A DNA stretch of 64,000 nucleotides, taken from Erythroxylum novogranatense (taxonomy: Eukaryota > Streptophyta > Magnoliopsida > Malpighiales > Erythroxylaceae). The notes beneath the pieces were generated by a model that saw nothing but the letters and a program-made list of their open reading frames with translations, made no database searches and was not told where the DNA came from. Positions 12,030-24,950 of this stretch are shown here, in pieces. Position 1 is the stretch's first letter; each line of letters opens with the position of its first letter. The stretch spans positions 23,801,120-23,865,119 of the forward strand of contig CM057235.1 of assembly GCA_029891385.1 (NCBI GenBank), given 5' to 3'. Made by a program: the position numbers and the translations under genes.

Positions 12030-13655
12030 GATTTAACAATTTTAAAACAATCCATTTCAGATTTCAAAATCACAAGCAAATAATGTAGTGTATAACATAT
12101 GTCTTTATTTCATTTTTCTCAATGGAACATATTCACTCCCTTTTGATCAAAGTCAATACGCATGTTAAACATAAACATTTGCATCAATATATCAATGAAA
12201 TGGTAAATCATTACATATTAAATAACATAATAGAAATTATCAAATCAGAAACGTCCATATCTAACTCACATCACATAAGGAACACATATGTATTCCTAAG
12301 AACACATTCATCTTGAACATACCATACATTTTAACATCAAACACATTATTAATTAATCACACATTCTTTAAGTTATTACCTCAATTAATGGTCCATAACT
12401 AGATTAACTTCTACTCAATTAATCTAACATCATCTAGATTCATTTTCAACCTCAACTAGGTTCAATTAATCCATTGCTAAGTGCCCTAAACTTATATATG
12501 TCAACAATTGCACAAAACCAAGTTTTTCACCTTCTTAAACCTTTTCCACAATAGTGGCAATATGTCTTATAATTCCCACGATCATGGGATGAGTGAACCG
12601 AAGGTACGCTCACCCACAAACTTTAAACTACTTCCAAAACTTAACTCCTTTATACAACTTCAACAACCCTTCACTGAAGTTCATCAATTCCACCTTATTC
12701 ATGCCTCAATTCTACATCAAATTAATGTCCAAAACCAATTTCAAAAATCATTCATTAAACAACTTACAAATCAATATCTTCCACACATCAAAACCAAACC
12801 AAAAGTTATCATACAAGGATCATTTTTCTGGCATTCATTTATCATTATCTTAACACATATTCTATTCAATTCAAACATCGTACATTTCATATTATAACAT
12901 GAAATCAAGTTTATCATTCCATTACCTTCTTAACTTCAAGTTCCTACTCCAAAGAAGCAAGCTAACTAGTCTTCTAAGCAATCAAACACAGCTCCTAGAC
13001 TAAGGTGCAAATTTCAACACCAACAAACCAATAACACAGAAAATAGCAAGACCTCCTTCTTGATACAATAACTTAAAAAGATACCTAGTGAAGATGATCC
13101 AAAATCAATCAAAATTCCAGAAGTTGAGAGGGAGTGAGAGGTTTTGGTGGTGAGAAGTAAAGGATAGAGAGAAGGTAGCAAAAACACCAAAATGAGCTGG
13201 AATGAATATGCACTTGCAATGCAAGGTGTCCTCATTTTGAAAGCGCACATGTCACAAATGAAAGTGTGCTACTTGTCGTTCAATGAATCCATCTACATGT
13301 CTTCACGTGTGGCTGTCAAATATCACATTTCAATTAGGCCACTTGTCACTCAACTAATGTTTCCAAATGTCGAAGCATCTGCTATACCAAATGTCACTAA
13401 CTTATAAGTCTAGTCATTCCAATTTTCATGTATCAACTTGTATTGCCACTTCATTATTTTTCTAGTCCAAATGTACATTTTAATATCTCAATTCTCTAAT
13501 GGTGTTAATTAATTCCAATTCACTAAGTATGATCCATCAAACCAAAATTCAAGTCATAAGCACTTCTCATTCATATTATAATTTTTAACACCTATCATAT
13601 ATGCACTTTCATAGACATGTAACATTCCAACTAGGGTATAATTTGTGGCCTTACA
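12030..13655 (-). mobile_element. Partial LTR of family C (right copy)
   Basis: The sequence aligns with the right 1.6 kb of the LTR at 1152-3773 and has the same end, GTGGCCTTACA. Its left part is missing at the abrupt junction with LTR B' near 12030. The bases after its end (ATTGA) do not match those before 1152 (CAACA), so these two LTRs are not bounded by a simple target duplication. The 129-codon ORF at 12508-12897 is not conserved in the other C copies and is taken as chance. Confidence 0.75.
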
Positions 13656-14215
13656 ATTGAATTCTCATACAGACCAAAAACTTCCTATCATGACTCTGGT
13701 ACATCTCTAAAAGAGTTGATTAATATTTTGAATGCTAATACTTTGCAATTATAGCATACTACTCTACAATTCTAGCAAGATGGAGGGCAATTTCCAAAAA
13801 GTACATGGTCTAGCGACCAAGATTCAGAGAGCCAACACGACTCAGGTACATCTCTAGATGAAATGCTTACTATTATGACTGCTAACAATCTTTAAATTCA
13901 ACAGGATATGTAGCTGTTCCAATAGAATATGCAACAACCATTTTAGTAAGGTGTACAACAAATCCAATAGGACGCTCTGCAATTCCAACAAGATGCATTG
14001 CCTGGATAGGGAGATATCAATCATCTGGAATAGCAAAGCAAAGAGGAACATCTGTATCAACCTAAGGTTTACCCAATGGATGTTTGTACAGAAACTTTAT
14101 AAAGTGATGAGGAGCTTGAGAATTTTGAGAACAATACTCAAGGAATTGCATGTGAAGAAGAAATTGAGAAGGAACCTGAGGCAAAAAAGCTATATATTTT
14201 AACTCGGAGGTAAAT
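13656..14215 (+). pseudogene. Athila-type gag remnant
   Basis: The frame starting near 13660 reads an S-Y-R-P-K-T...D-S-G-T-S-L segment, a second D-S-G-T-S-L copy about 60 codons on, then a Gln-rich stretch, and ends E-A-K-K-L-Y-I-L-T-R-R near 14205. It is broken by many TAA and TAG codons at positions where Gln codons are expected, which fits C-to-T decay. This is the downstream continuation of the gag-like text interrupted at 1151. Confidence 0.5.
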
Positions 14216-14532
14216 ATTGAGTTCCATTTTATTGTTAAGAATGACTCTTTACTTTTACCTAGTAGGTTAGAGGAATTAAACGAGAAAAACAAGATGAAGA
14301 GACATTTAAGATCTTTCAAAGGATAGGCTCGGTAAAGAATGAAAGTCTAAGGATAGGGAGAACACTGAATGGGGATGGTGATCAGCTAAGACCCTATCTG
14401 GGACAACCTCGCGTGGAAGTGACACTAACTGTAATACCTGAAGATCACAACTTTTTCATGTGAGGAGTAGAAGGAGTCGAGCCAATGACCTTAAACAAAG
14501 GCTCTTCTTGGGAGGCAGTCTAAGGGAAGTAA
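14216..14532 (+). pseudogene. Athila-type pol C-terminus and post-pol linker
   Basis: From about 14368 the + strand encodes N-G-D-G-D-Q-L-R-P-Y-L, then V-T-L-T-V-I-P-E-D-H-N-F-F-M, a text typical of the end of Athila pol. It is followed by the linker with AAACAAAGGCTC and CTTGGGAGGCA, which is diagnostic for Athila-type elements. Nearly all of pol (protease, RT, RNase H, integrase) is missing between gag and this end, so the copy is internally deleted. Confidence 0.6.
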
Positions 14533-17112
14533 TGTAAGGCCCCGAATTATAACCTAGTTGAAATGTTACATATTCTTGAAAATAAATGTGATAGGTGTTG
14601 AAATCGTGATATGATTATGAATTATATATTTCTTGAATCTATAGTCCATCAAACCATGATTAGTAACGTGAAATTAATTGTTACCATTAGAGAATTGATG
14701 AATGAAATGTACAATTGGACTAGGAAAATTATCAAGTGACATATGGAAATTTGGATGACTAAGCCTATTCATTTAATGACATTTGGCATAAGTAAATAAG
14801 GGACATATGGAAGTATAATTGAATGAAATTTGGTAGCATTGATTATGTGATATATGGCTTAATAGAAATGTGACATTTGGTAGCTTAAATGGAGGATAAG
14901 TGGCTCATTTCTATGTATGACAGGTGGGTTATTTCATTGAAGGACATGTGGTGTGTGTCTTTATGTGATAAGTGTTCCTTACTACACATGGCATGGCCTT
15001 ATGCATTAGCTGAATTCTGCTGTAACTCATCCTTCTCTTTGCTCAATCACCACCGAAACTATCCCTCTCCTTCAGCTCTAAAATTTTGCTACAAATTTTT
15101 TCTTTACCACTCCAAATTCTTAGCCAAATATTGCATCAAAGAAGTAGATTATGTTATCTTCTATACTGTCTTCTTGGTGCTACGATTTGCACCTTGATCT
15201 TAGATGTGTGCAGGTTATATGAAGGGCTAGTTTTGATTGTTCTTTGAAGTAGGACTTTGAAGTTAAAACTTTGAAGTTAAAAAGGTAAGGAAACTCTAAA
15301 CTTGATAACATATTGATATATGAATTATGTGATGCTTGAATTGGTTAGAATATGTATTGAGTTGATAATGAATTGAGGTATGGAACATAATCGTTTGATA
15401 GCATTTGCTTTAGATTTTGATGCAAGAAAGATTATGGATTGTGAGCTGCCTAATGGATGATTTTTGAATTGGATTTGAACATAAATTTGATGAGGTATTG
15501 AAGCATGAATAAGGTAGAATTGAAGTGTAATTAAGGGACTATATTGAAGATGCATTGAACGAAATTGAAGAAGTTAAGTTTTGGAAACAAAACTGAAAGT
15601 GAAGAAGTCAAGTTTTGGAAACAAAACTGAAGGTTGTTGGTGGCGTGGGATTTATAAGGCTTATTCCCACATTCATGGGAAGTACTTAGGAAGGAGAAAA
15701 TGTTGGTTTTAGACAATTTTCAGACTATATAAGGTTACGGTACTTAATAATAGTTTAATTGGATTTATTTGAGGTTGAAATGAACCTAAATGATGTTAGA
15801 TTAATTAAGTAATTACTTAAGGAATGTGTGAGTAACAAATAATGTGTCTAATGATGAAATGTATGGTTTGTTCAAAGATGAATTTGTCCTTATGAATACA
15901 AGTGTGTTTTAAAGGGTTTATGTAATGCGAATGGAATATGATTGTTTATGAATTGCAAATTTATATGATTATATGTAATGTGTAAATGCAAAATGCATTT
16001 AATGAAAAATTGTTACAAATTTTATGCTTATAAGGTATGTTACGCTTGATCAAATATGAATGCATATGTTCAATTTGAGAAAAATGAAATAAAGACATAT
16101 ATTATACACTATATCACTTACATGTGATTATGAAATTCAAAATGTTTTATTTTTAAAACTGTCAAGTCCTAGTAGTGGGTAAATATACATGCTTAAAAGG
16201 ATCTACAACTACTTCTGTAACTTGACTCTAAGGTGTCCCCTAATTATTGACACTACAATGTCCCTTGATTATCAATACTACGGTGTTCCCTAATTTAGAG
16301 TCATAAGTCTCTTCTGTTTTAGATACCAATAATGGTATCTTTTGTTCTGGTCCCGTTATCCACTTGTGTATAAAGGATTAGTAGGCTAACTTGTTTTGTG
16401 TTTTGATATATGTTCAATTATGATATAAGCTAAGTTCAGTTCTAATATAACTAAATTATGTTCTGATATAATTAAATTATGTTCTAATACTTTAAAGTTA
16501 TGTTTTGATATTATGGTATTCTATTTGGATACTTGTAAGTTTTGTTCTGAAGCACGTACATCCTGTTTTGATATGTATTTTGTTCTGATGCAAATAATGT
16601 CAGACTGTTCTTTAATTTGAACAATTAAAGGATGTATGTGATTTGGCATGATTCAGTGCATGTTAATGTTAGACGACTGTTTGAAACAATCACCAGATTA
16701 TATCTTGTTTAGTTATTCCCCACTAAGCTATATGCTTAGTATGGTGGTTTTGCCTCTGTGTAGGTTTTGATAAGAAGATATAAGGCTGGGACAACAGCAG
16801 TGGACAATGAAGGATGTGACATATTTGGAAGTTGTTTTGTTTAAGTTTTTGAGTTTTATTAAATGTTGCGAGACATATTGTATTTTGATGTAAATGGTTT
16901 ATAATAACCTCAATATGAGTTGACTTTTGAATTTATGGCACGTATTATGATAAGCACAATATGTATTATATGTTCTATTTATAAAATAACATCCTATGAT
17001 ATGTAATGTATGTTTGCTTAAGCAATTGGAAGTGCTTTGAAATGTTTGGTATGTTTTAGTTATGTTTTGTATGGTAACTGCATATCCTCCCATAAGGTAT
17101 GTGGGTGTTACA
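14533..17112 (+). mobile_element. Solo LTR of family C, 2580 bp
   Basis: The LTR begins TGTAAGGCCCC and ends GGGTGTTACA. It is flanked by a perfect 5-bp duplication AGTAA (14528-14532 and 17113-17117), and no internal sequence adjoins it. That is the product of recombination between the two LTRs of a full element. It is in the opposite orientation to the C copies at 1152 and 12030. The ORF at 14889-15197 (102 codons) and others inside are not shared with the other copies. Confidence 0.9.
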
Positions 17113-18885
17113 AGTAATTCCTTTCCTTTACATTTTTTCATTTCTTTTTATATGTATGTATATTCTTTGTTGGTTTGTTTCTTGCTTATTTTAAGTTTTC
17201 AATCAAAATGAGAGATTAAAACAATAAAACAAACATTTTATCTTTTCTATTGATTATGGGATTATATAGTCATGATTAGAGTGTGAATTAACCAGAGAAT
17301 TTCAGAGCAACTTTAGCATGTACATTTACTCTTGTAATTGGTTGATGTGCATTATCTTTTGAAAAGTAGTGACTAATGGTAGACAAAGTCGGTGAACTTT
17401 TGAGCCTTATTTGACTGACACATTCATATCAATCTCTTTGTCTTTTGATAATGTGTGACCTTCATGACATAAACATCCTGATTTTGCGTTGAATTTCTAT
17501 TCGCGACCACATTTTTTTCACATGCATTAATATGGAAATGATTAGGCATTATTTGTTTAATAAGCTACATTAGCCAAATAGCCGACCTATTATATAATTT
17601 TCTTTTTTTATAAGCCCCTTTGAGCCTTATTAGCCTTTCTTTTTGTATCAACCATATTACATACTTTATAGTTAACCAATGACTTACCCAATCCATAAAG
17701 CTAGTGGAACATTTGTTATTATTGAGTTTGTAGATGTACAAAATTCTAAGTGTGGGGATATACAAATTTGTGGGTTGGTTAATTTTGGGATGTTTTATTA
17801 TGTATTCTCATTGAAATTCCCAAGTTAATGTAGTTTCTTTGAATTAAAAAAAGAAAGGAAAAGAAAGAAAGAAAAGAGAAAAACACAAGAAAAGAAAAGA
17901 AAAAAATGAAAAAGAAAGAAAGAAAGAAAAAGAAAAAGAAAAAATTGTTCAAATAAATTTATCAAGGAAGAATTGCATATGTGTTGAAAAGCTTTTTATG
18001 ATTAATGCATCTTTCTAAAGTTATGATGAATGGGTATTTGAGTATATTGTATATGAGGTAGATCTTGTCTTGGAATCTTCACTTATTGTAGTTTCAACGT
18101 ATTGTTGGAACAAATTATATGAGTGATCCCTTCAATTTGGTTGTGCTTAATATGGTTTGTATGTGAGAGCTCAAACTTGAGTTGTGGAACTTGTTTTTGC
18201 ATTCAACATAGTTTATGTACACAATTGTGAGTGAATGTTGGGTTTTTACACTTGATGGTATAGTTGGGTGTTGCATTTATTTCACTAGCTTTGATGACTC
18301 TCATGCTACTTAACCAAATATATCTCACCTTACCTTAACCCACATTACAACCTTGAGAAGTCCTTTGATCCATGATTTTGTATGTGAATTATAGTGGTGG
18401 AGAAATGAAATGATATGTAAATTTATGGATTGTCATGATCATTAATGGCGTTGATGATGCTTATTGATTGATCATGAGTATTTTACTTAAACATATTTTT
18501 CAAGTCTACCATTATATTGCTCGGTTTTCAAAGATGATGCTTATTGATTGATCATGAGTAGAAGTATTTAATGTTGAATTCTTGCTATGATCTTTGAAAG
18601 TCATTCATCTTTGGTTATGATTATATGGTTTGGGAAAAAAGGGAATTGAGTAAATTTTTGGGTCTTTGAGCTTAATTTGGATGTTTTGCTTGAGGATGGC
18701 CAAAAGGTAAGTGTGGAAGAAAATGATATGTATTTAATTGTTGATACATTTAATCATTTTCACTTAGCAATTAATGATACGAAAATGTTTAAGATACTTA
18801 CTTTAATTCATATATGATTTTAGGTACAATTTGGAAGCAAAGAAATTAAAGCGAGGCGAAAGCACTACATTTGGGGAAGGGTGTG
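17113..18885 (+). mobile_element. Athila-type non-coding 3' region and start of 3' LTR
   Basis: There is no ORF of note. Two tags characteristic of Athila-type elements appear: AAGTGTGGGGATATAC near 17750 and GCTTGAGGATGGCCAAAAGG followed by AAGTGTGGAAG near 18690-18720. The second precedes LTRs in this lineage, so the LTR probably starts near 18720 and is cut by element D at 18886. An A-rich (AAAG)n-like tract lies at about 17850-17945. Confidence 0.5.
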
Positions 18886-18986
18886 TGTTGGGCGCCGTTT
18901 CTGGAACCCAACTCTTGCCTTGAAACCATATGACGTGAACGTACTCCAATGAAGTCTCCTTAACCATCATTGATTTTTTTTCCTCT
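18886..18986 (-). mobile_element. LTR D stub (first about 100 bp of the 3' LTR)
   Basis: The stub starts TGTTGGGCGCC and shares GGAACCCAAC, GAAACCAT and ACGTGA blocks with the first 100 bp of LTR D at 19004. It is joined directly to the primer site of the other LTR, so about 3.7 kb of this LTR and the whole coding interior are gone. Confidence 0.65.
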
Positions 18987-18999
18987 TGCTCTGATACCA
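18987..18999 (-). other. Primer binding site, tRNA-iMet type, element D
   Basis: The minus strand reads TGGTATCAGAGCA, an exact match to the plant initiator tRNA-Met site. It is separated from the LTR start at 19004 by AACA, and it marks the element as minus-strand. Confidence 0.8.
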
Positions 19000-19003
19000 A
19001 ACA

Positions 19004-22000
19004 TGTTGGATCTATTTTCGGAACCCAACATTTGGAAACCATTCATAAAACGTGAGCATAATAACCTGTAAGGTTATTCTATGGAATCTTTTTAGCCATT
19101 ATCGGTTCATCATCATTCTCATAACATCTCAAGCCACAAGGGCGAGCCCAAACAACGAAATGACTATAACCACAATTCATTTCTTCAAAAAAATTGTAGC
19201 TCTATGTCTCTAGTTCATTTTGGAGAAAGAACTAACTCAATCGGAGTTCTATGGATGAAGATATGCTTGAAAATCCAAAGTGTGTTCATACCTCAATCAT
19301 GATCTCCCAACCGGCCCCTTAATTTCTTTCCTCAAAACTTTGTCAAATCAACTCCAAAAGATCTAAATTTTTATGTAGAGATATATACATGTCTTATGCA
19401 TCAATCGCCTTAAGAATCACCTCATTCAGAGGTCGGAAGAAGCAGTTATAGCCAAACGATTCCAACATGTTCATATCCTGATTCCTACTAAACATACTTT
19501 GGCGGAAACGTCATAACTCTAACTATGCATATCTTATTGACTTTGTTCTTAGACCATTAGAACGTAGACATATAGGGATACAACTTTCATGAAGACCACA
19601 ATTTGAAATTTGGTATTTATGGGGGTCAAAATACACGGACCATGTAAAATCACACGGTCAGACTGTGTAACCTTCGGGTGAAACAGTGTCCATACGCCTA
19701 GAAACACACAGCCCATGTAAATTCACACGGGCAGGCCGTGTAACCTTTGGGTATAACGAATTTTCACCCTCCAAGACCCCTCCAAAGGGTCCTAAATCCA
19801 TCCTAACTTCTCCTATACTCGTAATCTTGCAAAAATCCACTCTTTCGAGTCCGAGATTCACTTCATATACGCTAATGGTTTGGGAATTTCGTCCACTACA
19901 ACATCCTAACTTGGAATGATTATAACTTACAACTTGGACATCGAAAAATTGCATACTTTACAACGTTGGAAAGCTATAAAGATGAACTACAACTTCTATG
20001 AAGACAACTTGGTCCAATTCAATCTAAATCAATACAGTTTTTCCTTGGAAGGTAGCATATACATATTTTATCCTCATGGAAAACTTACAATTTTGCCTTA
20101 TACAAACTTGGACTTTTATGAACATAACCATTCAACTACCAATTGGAATTCTTCAACTCTCAAACTTAATCCATACGACCCTTCCTATTCAAAAACGTCT
20201 CGTGCTTCATGACATTCCTATCTTTCCTTTCCATATTATCTCACTTATATATATATAACAATAGCTCATATTCAATGTTCGTCAACTCATTATCCATACA
20301 TAATTTCACATTTCAAAGTCCATACACATATCCATATTTCATTTACATCATAAAATAAGAGTTTACCAACTTCAATGGCAACTCATGCCACAATACATCA
20401 TCAATATCAAAATCCAATAGAGAAAACATGCAAAACCCAAAATTTCTCAAAATCCACTTGAAGCCTTGTTTAACATCAATAATTCCAAAACACAACAAAA
20501 CATGCATATTCGGATTTATGCCTTGATTCACTTTCCCTTGATCTCTTGCTCAAAAACTGGAGATGGGATGGAGAGGGGGTGAGCTTAAAAAGCCCGTGGG
20601 TAACAACTTATAACGGAAAAATTAGCAAAACCATTCAAAAGTTTACTGTCATAGAAAATTCTTGTTGAAAATCCATAAAACGTTCGTTTCTCAAATTCTC
20701 ATCATGTATTCAAATTCATAAGTCACAAAACATGAATGCATCAACTTGTTCACAAATCATGTACACATAAGCACAGAAATGGTTTAGGTAGATGCATATT
20801 CATGACGAACTACACATTCCTATATATTGGTCCTGTGTAGTCGTAAACTTGAGGGAGTCCTTGAAGGAGCTCCGTGCCATTAGCGGGCAGGCGGGAGAAA
20901 CCTATTTTTGGGTCAACGTGCATGTGACGGTTCTTGGATGGACAACCAAACCCATATAACATGTAATTTATGAACTTGAAAACCAATTGCCCAAATGGCA
21001 CATTTTGAAAACTTGTCTTCCATGAGCATGAAACATTCCATATGCAATTTCATCATCATTTCACAATTCATCATCAAAATTCATACACCAAAACATGCGA
21101 AACTATCACAAATCATTCAAAAGTAATAAATGCAACAATTGTAGCAATTTCTCAAATCAAAAGCAATGAATGCAACAATTATGGAGTACTTTAAAATCAT
21201 TTTATTTTCTTGCTTCAAAAACAAACCTTTGTTTCCTAATTTGGATAAAGAAAACTTAGTGGTTCCTTACTCAATCATAAACATGAAACCCACATAACAC
21301 ATGTTTCACGAACTTGCAAACTTTTTGCCCAAAATAACACATTTTCTTGGAAACTTTCTTTTCATATAAAAATCGTTCTTGAAAACATGATTGTATGAAC
21401 GCGTGTTCTTTTCAAACAAAAAGCACTTTCACAAAACTTCACACAATTCACATATCAACATGTAGAAATTTCTCAATTCATTCAAGGCACAATTTATGCA
21501 ACAATTATGATGCAATTTAAATCATTAAATTTCCTTGATTTAAAGAAAACAAAAGTGGCTTATTTACTCTATTATAAACATGTACCCACCTTAATTCCTT
21601 GCTTGAAAATTGACTCAAATTGCCTCCCCTTGATCTTGATTCCTCTTGCCTCTCTTAATCTGCTTTGACGTAAACCATAATTCCGAAATCAATAGGCATT
21701 CCAATTGACAAACCCATAAGACATATTCACTAAAATTGATCTTATAAAACTTAAACCCATACCATTCTTAAGCCATAAGAACCAAAATCTCTCTAAAAAT
21801 CCAACAAATCAAAATCCATTCTTACCATGAATCTTCTCCAAATGAATAGTTTGATGGCTTGAATGAGAGATCTCTTCCTCTTCTTCCTTTTTCCTCCTTG
21901 AACAACTTGAAAACCACTCTTGAAGGCTTAGAAAAGTAGAACCCTAGCTTGCTCTTCTTTTTCTCCTCCTTTCCCTCTTTCTATGACTCTCTCCCTCCTC

Positions 22001-22813
22001 TCTCCTTTCAATTTCGTTTCCCTCTCTTCAAATGAGAAGACCACTCCTTTCTCTTGCCTTTTATACCACTAATGATGCTAAAAAGTCCATATTGCCCTTA
22101 CTTAAAAGCCTAGGAACTTAAATGCTTAAGTGGTCTTCCAATTTTGCCCTCATGCATAAGTTACCGCCTTAATTCAATTTAAATCCATGTCATAAGGTCT
22201 TACTCACATTAACATGCTAATAAACTCCCATTAACATGCTAATTAATTCCATAAAATACTCTATTAGACCTCAAAATTTATTTAAATCATGGTTAACTCC
22301 TTAAAATCAACACCTTTTCTAATCATGCAATTGAAGGAATTTGCTTGTACTTCCTTCTAAAGAAATATTCCTCATTGTATTAATTTTCTAATGACATGAA
22401 AATAATTCAATTTGGTTCAGTAATCTGAAACTTATACCCAAACATTTCCAAACTGTTCTTATGATGAAACCATATGCTATTCTCAAATTCCACCCGAAAA
22501 TTGACTTTCTTAGAGACTGAATTAAAACTCAATTTCATCAGACAATTTTTAGCCTTATCTCTAGTTTAATCTAAATTAAGAATCATCTGATTCGGATAAC
22601 TAGAGAAAAAGTTATGACTAAAACACCGAAGCATACTCATTGATCATGTTTCAACTAATAACTTCCACTATTTCACATATAACCCATCTTGCACATAACT
22701 ATCTTTTCTACTTCCTTTCAAATTCAAGAATTCTTCTATTCTTTACACATGAATAATCGCCAAAATTTCTCATTTCATATTTCTAAATTCCAAGAAAAGT
22801 TCGGGGTCCAACA
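19004..22813 (-). mobile_element. LTR D (5' LTR), about 3.8 kb
   Basis: The LTR starts TGTTGGATC and ends GGGGTCCAACA, which are inverted termini. The flanking pentamers (GTGTG at 18881-18885 and TTGTG at 22814-22818) match at four of five bases, a likely decayed target duplication. The interior has no convincing gene. It shares with LTR A a block containing GCGGGCAGGCGGGAGAA and a GGGGGTGAGC...CGTGGGTAACA block, so A and D belong to related families. Short ORFs at 19658-20258 overlap on both strands and are chance frames. Confidence 0.8.
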
Positions 22814-23735
22814 TTGTGCATGATAGGGTTGTAGATTTTGGAGCACCTTTTTTTATGTATTCGAAAGAAGAGGTATTCAATTCTAAACTCTTCACTTTAG
22901 AATTGTGACTACACCTAGATTCTTTGATTTTGAAATCTTAGAAAATCTGGAGTTGAAAGACAAGATTAAGACTTTGAGTGTGAAAGTTCGATGGGAAAAT
23001 TTTATTAATTTTAATTATATTGGGTTTAAGGAAATAACCCTCGAACTTTATACTACTACAAAATTTAAGTAATGAGATTTAGATATTTTTTGGTTTCGAT
23101 TGAGGGGCCACCCATATAATTTGAATTATGATATTATGAAAGAAATTGTTGAATTTCCTAGGTCGAACATAATTAAAAAAACACGTTGATTTTTATGTTA
23201 GAAGATATTGGAAGCAATTAACAAAGTTGGATAACTTGGTTGCTTGAAATGCCCATAATAATTTCATTCTTAATCCTAACCATTTGTTATTGCATAAATT
23301 TATACGTCATAGTGTGTTTGATAAATCTGAAAGTAACAAATGTTTTATTAGAGGCTTATTTATACTTTGGTTTATGGATAATAACATCAAACTTTGTACT
23401 TCTACCCATATTTTTAATATAATAGTTGTTACTAGTTATCTTATCATAGGATATCTTATTACTGCGTTTGCTATTTATTGTGATGTATCTGTTGAGGGAC
23501 TATCTATTGTTTTTCTTGACTTTCTTAATCACACTTATCTAAGGGAAGCTGAGATCTTGATGGTATATGACATGGAACTTTGAAATATTAGTTCCAAAAC
23601 TCATGTGAAATATAAGACAGGAGAAGCTAGCTCTACTTCCACACCAACACAGCACCAAGTCTCATCAAGTGAAGAAATAGAGGAAGATGTAGAGGAAGGC
23701 TAGAAGAAGCTCTACAATTTTGTATTTGAAAACAA
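22814..23735 (+). pseudogene. Athila env-like (post-pol) ORF remnant
   Basis: A long stretch on the + strand reads in pieces like the env-position protein of Athila-type elements. The clearest part is the 99-codon frame at 23284-23583, with an R-G-L-F-I-L-W-F-M segment and G-Y-L-I-T-A-F-A-I-Y. The frame upstream (from about 22910) is broken by indels. No signal peptide or fusion-like segment can be defined. It is followed by a TTTACATTAAGGACAATGTG tag and AAGTGTGGAGAGG near 23960, again typical of this lineage. I do not attempt a reconstruction. Confidence 0.5.
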
Positions 23736-24950
23736 CAAGCTTATGGCGAAGCGTATGAACACCAGGGAGGTATACGTGAGAAGACAACATGAGAATAACA
23801 AAAGTAGTGACAAGACACAAAGAAGATTATGAAGTCCTTTGCTGCTCAAAGTGTTCAAATTCCTTCACCCACACCAAAATTTTGCTCTAAACCTTTCTTT
23901 CTTATTATTTGTTTTTTTATTATTAATGTGTGTTGTTTAATTTTTTACATTAAGGACAATGTGTTGTCTAAGTGTGGAGAGGTTTTTGCATTAACATGAC
24001 ATGTATGTAAATTTTACAAATGATATTGTGTTAGTTTTTGATTAGGTTGAAATTGTGTGAACATTTTGTTATATGTGAATTGTGTGAGTGTGTTAGTGGC
24101 AAGAATTTGAAGCAATTAGTTTAGCTTTGAACATGGTCATTTGAGTTGTAAAGGCATATTGACTTGTGAATTTTATGTTTTAGTTATCTAATATACATGT
24201 TAACTAGGATATGACACCTATTTTTCACTTAATTGAATTGGTTAACATTATCAGTAACCATTCATGAGAATGATTGACTAAAAAGAAATGAGGTAGGCCA
24301 AGAAAGTAATAAAAATTATGTTAAATAAATAACTATTCTACTGGTCCTTTTTGAAAAAACTTGGATTAAGAATAGAGCTATTAGCCAGTTAAGAATGTGA
24401 TATAGATGAATAAATGGGGGCATTCACAATAAAATATTTGTCTTCACGTTAAAAGGCTAAAAATGACATTTCAACCAAGCTAAATAAAAACTTAGCCTAA
24501 TTGAGTAACTAGTGGATATTCACAACAAAATGTTTCCTTTCTCATTAAAAGACCAGGTTAATGCTAATGAAAATAATCAAAAATGGTGTTTCAATAAATA
24601 AATCCTACTCATCTTTGAAATGCAAGGATACTTAGTGATAGTTGCCTTTTCGATTAATCATTCATTATAAATCTATGCTTACAAGTGCTATAGGTGTATG
24701 AATATGGTGTTAATATTTTGATTAATATGTATATTCAATTAAAAGTAAGTAAACATAAAAGGAATATGTTAGTATGTTGGCACATTTTTAATGATTGATG
24801 TTTATGGTTAAATTGATTCCATAAGATTCAATGTCATTATATCATTATTGCTTGTTGCATACATGTGTGCTTACTTTTTTTTTTTATGTTTATTTGTGTT
24901 TATGTTTTTGTTTTTGCTTAAGGACAAGCAAACATTTAAGTGTGGGTATG
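23736..24950 (+). mobile_element. Athila-type 3' untranslated region with polypurine-tag
   Basis: Non-coding. It ends with GCTTAAGGACAAGCAAAC and TTTAAGTGTGGG (about 24915-24946), the sequence that typically precedes the 3' LTR of Athila elements. There are local repeats of the form (T/C)ATTCACAA(C/T)AAAAT near 24420 and 24510. Confidence 0.5.

Noticed and set aside
12508..12897. 129-codon ORF on the + strand
   Set aside because: It lies within an LTR of family C, has no recognisable domain, and the matching positions at 2650-3020 and in the solo LTR do not keep the frame.
18886..18910. tRNA-Asp primer site (TTGGGCGCCGTT text)
   Set aside because: It resembles the Athila primer site, but the alignment with the start of LTR D continues for about 100 bases, so it is an LTR stub.
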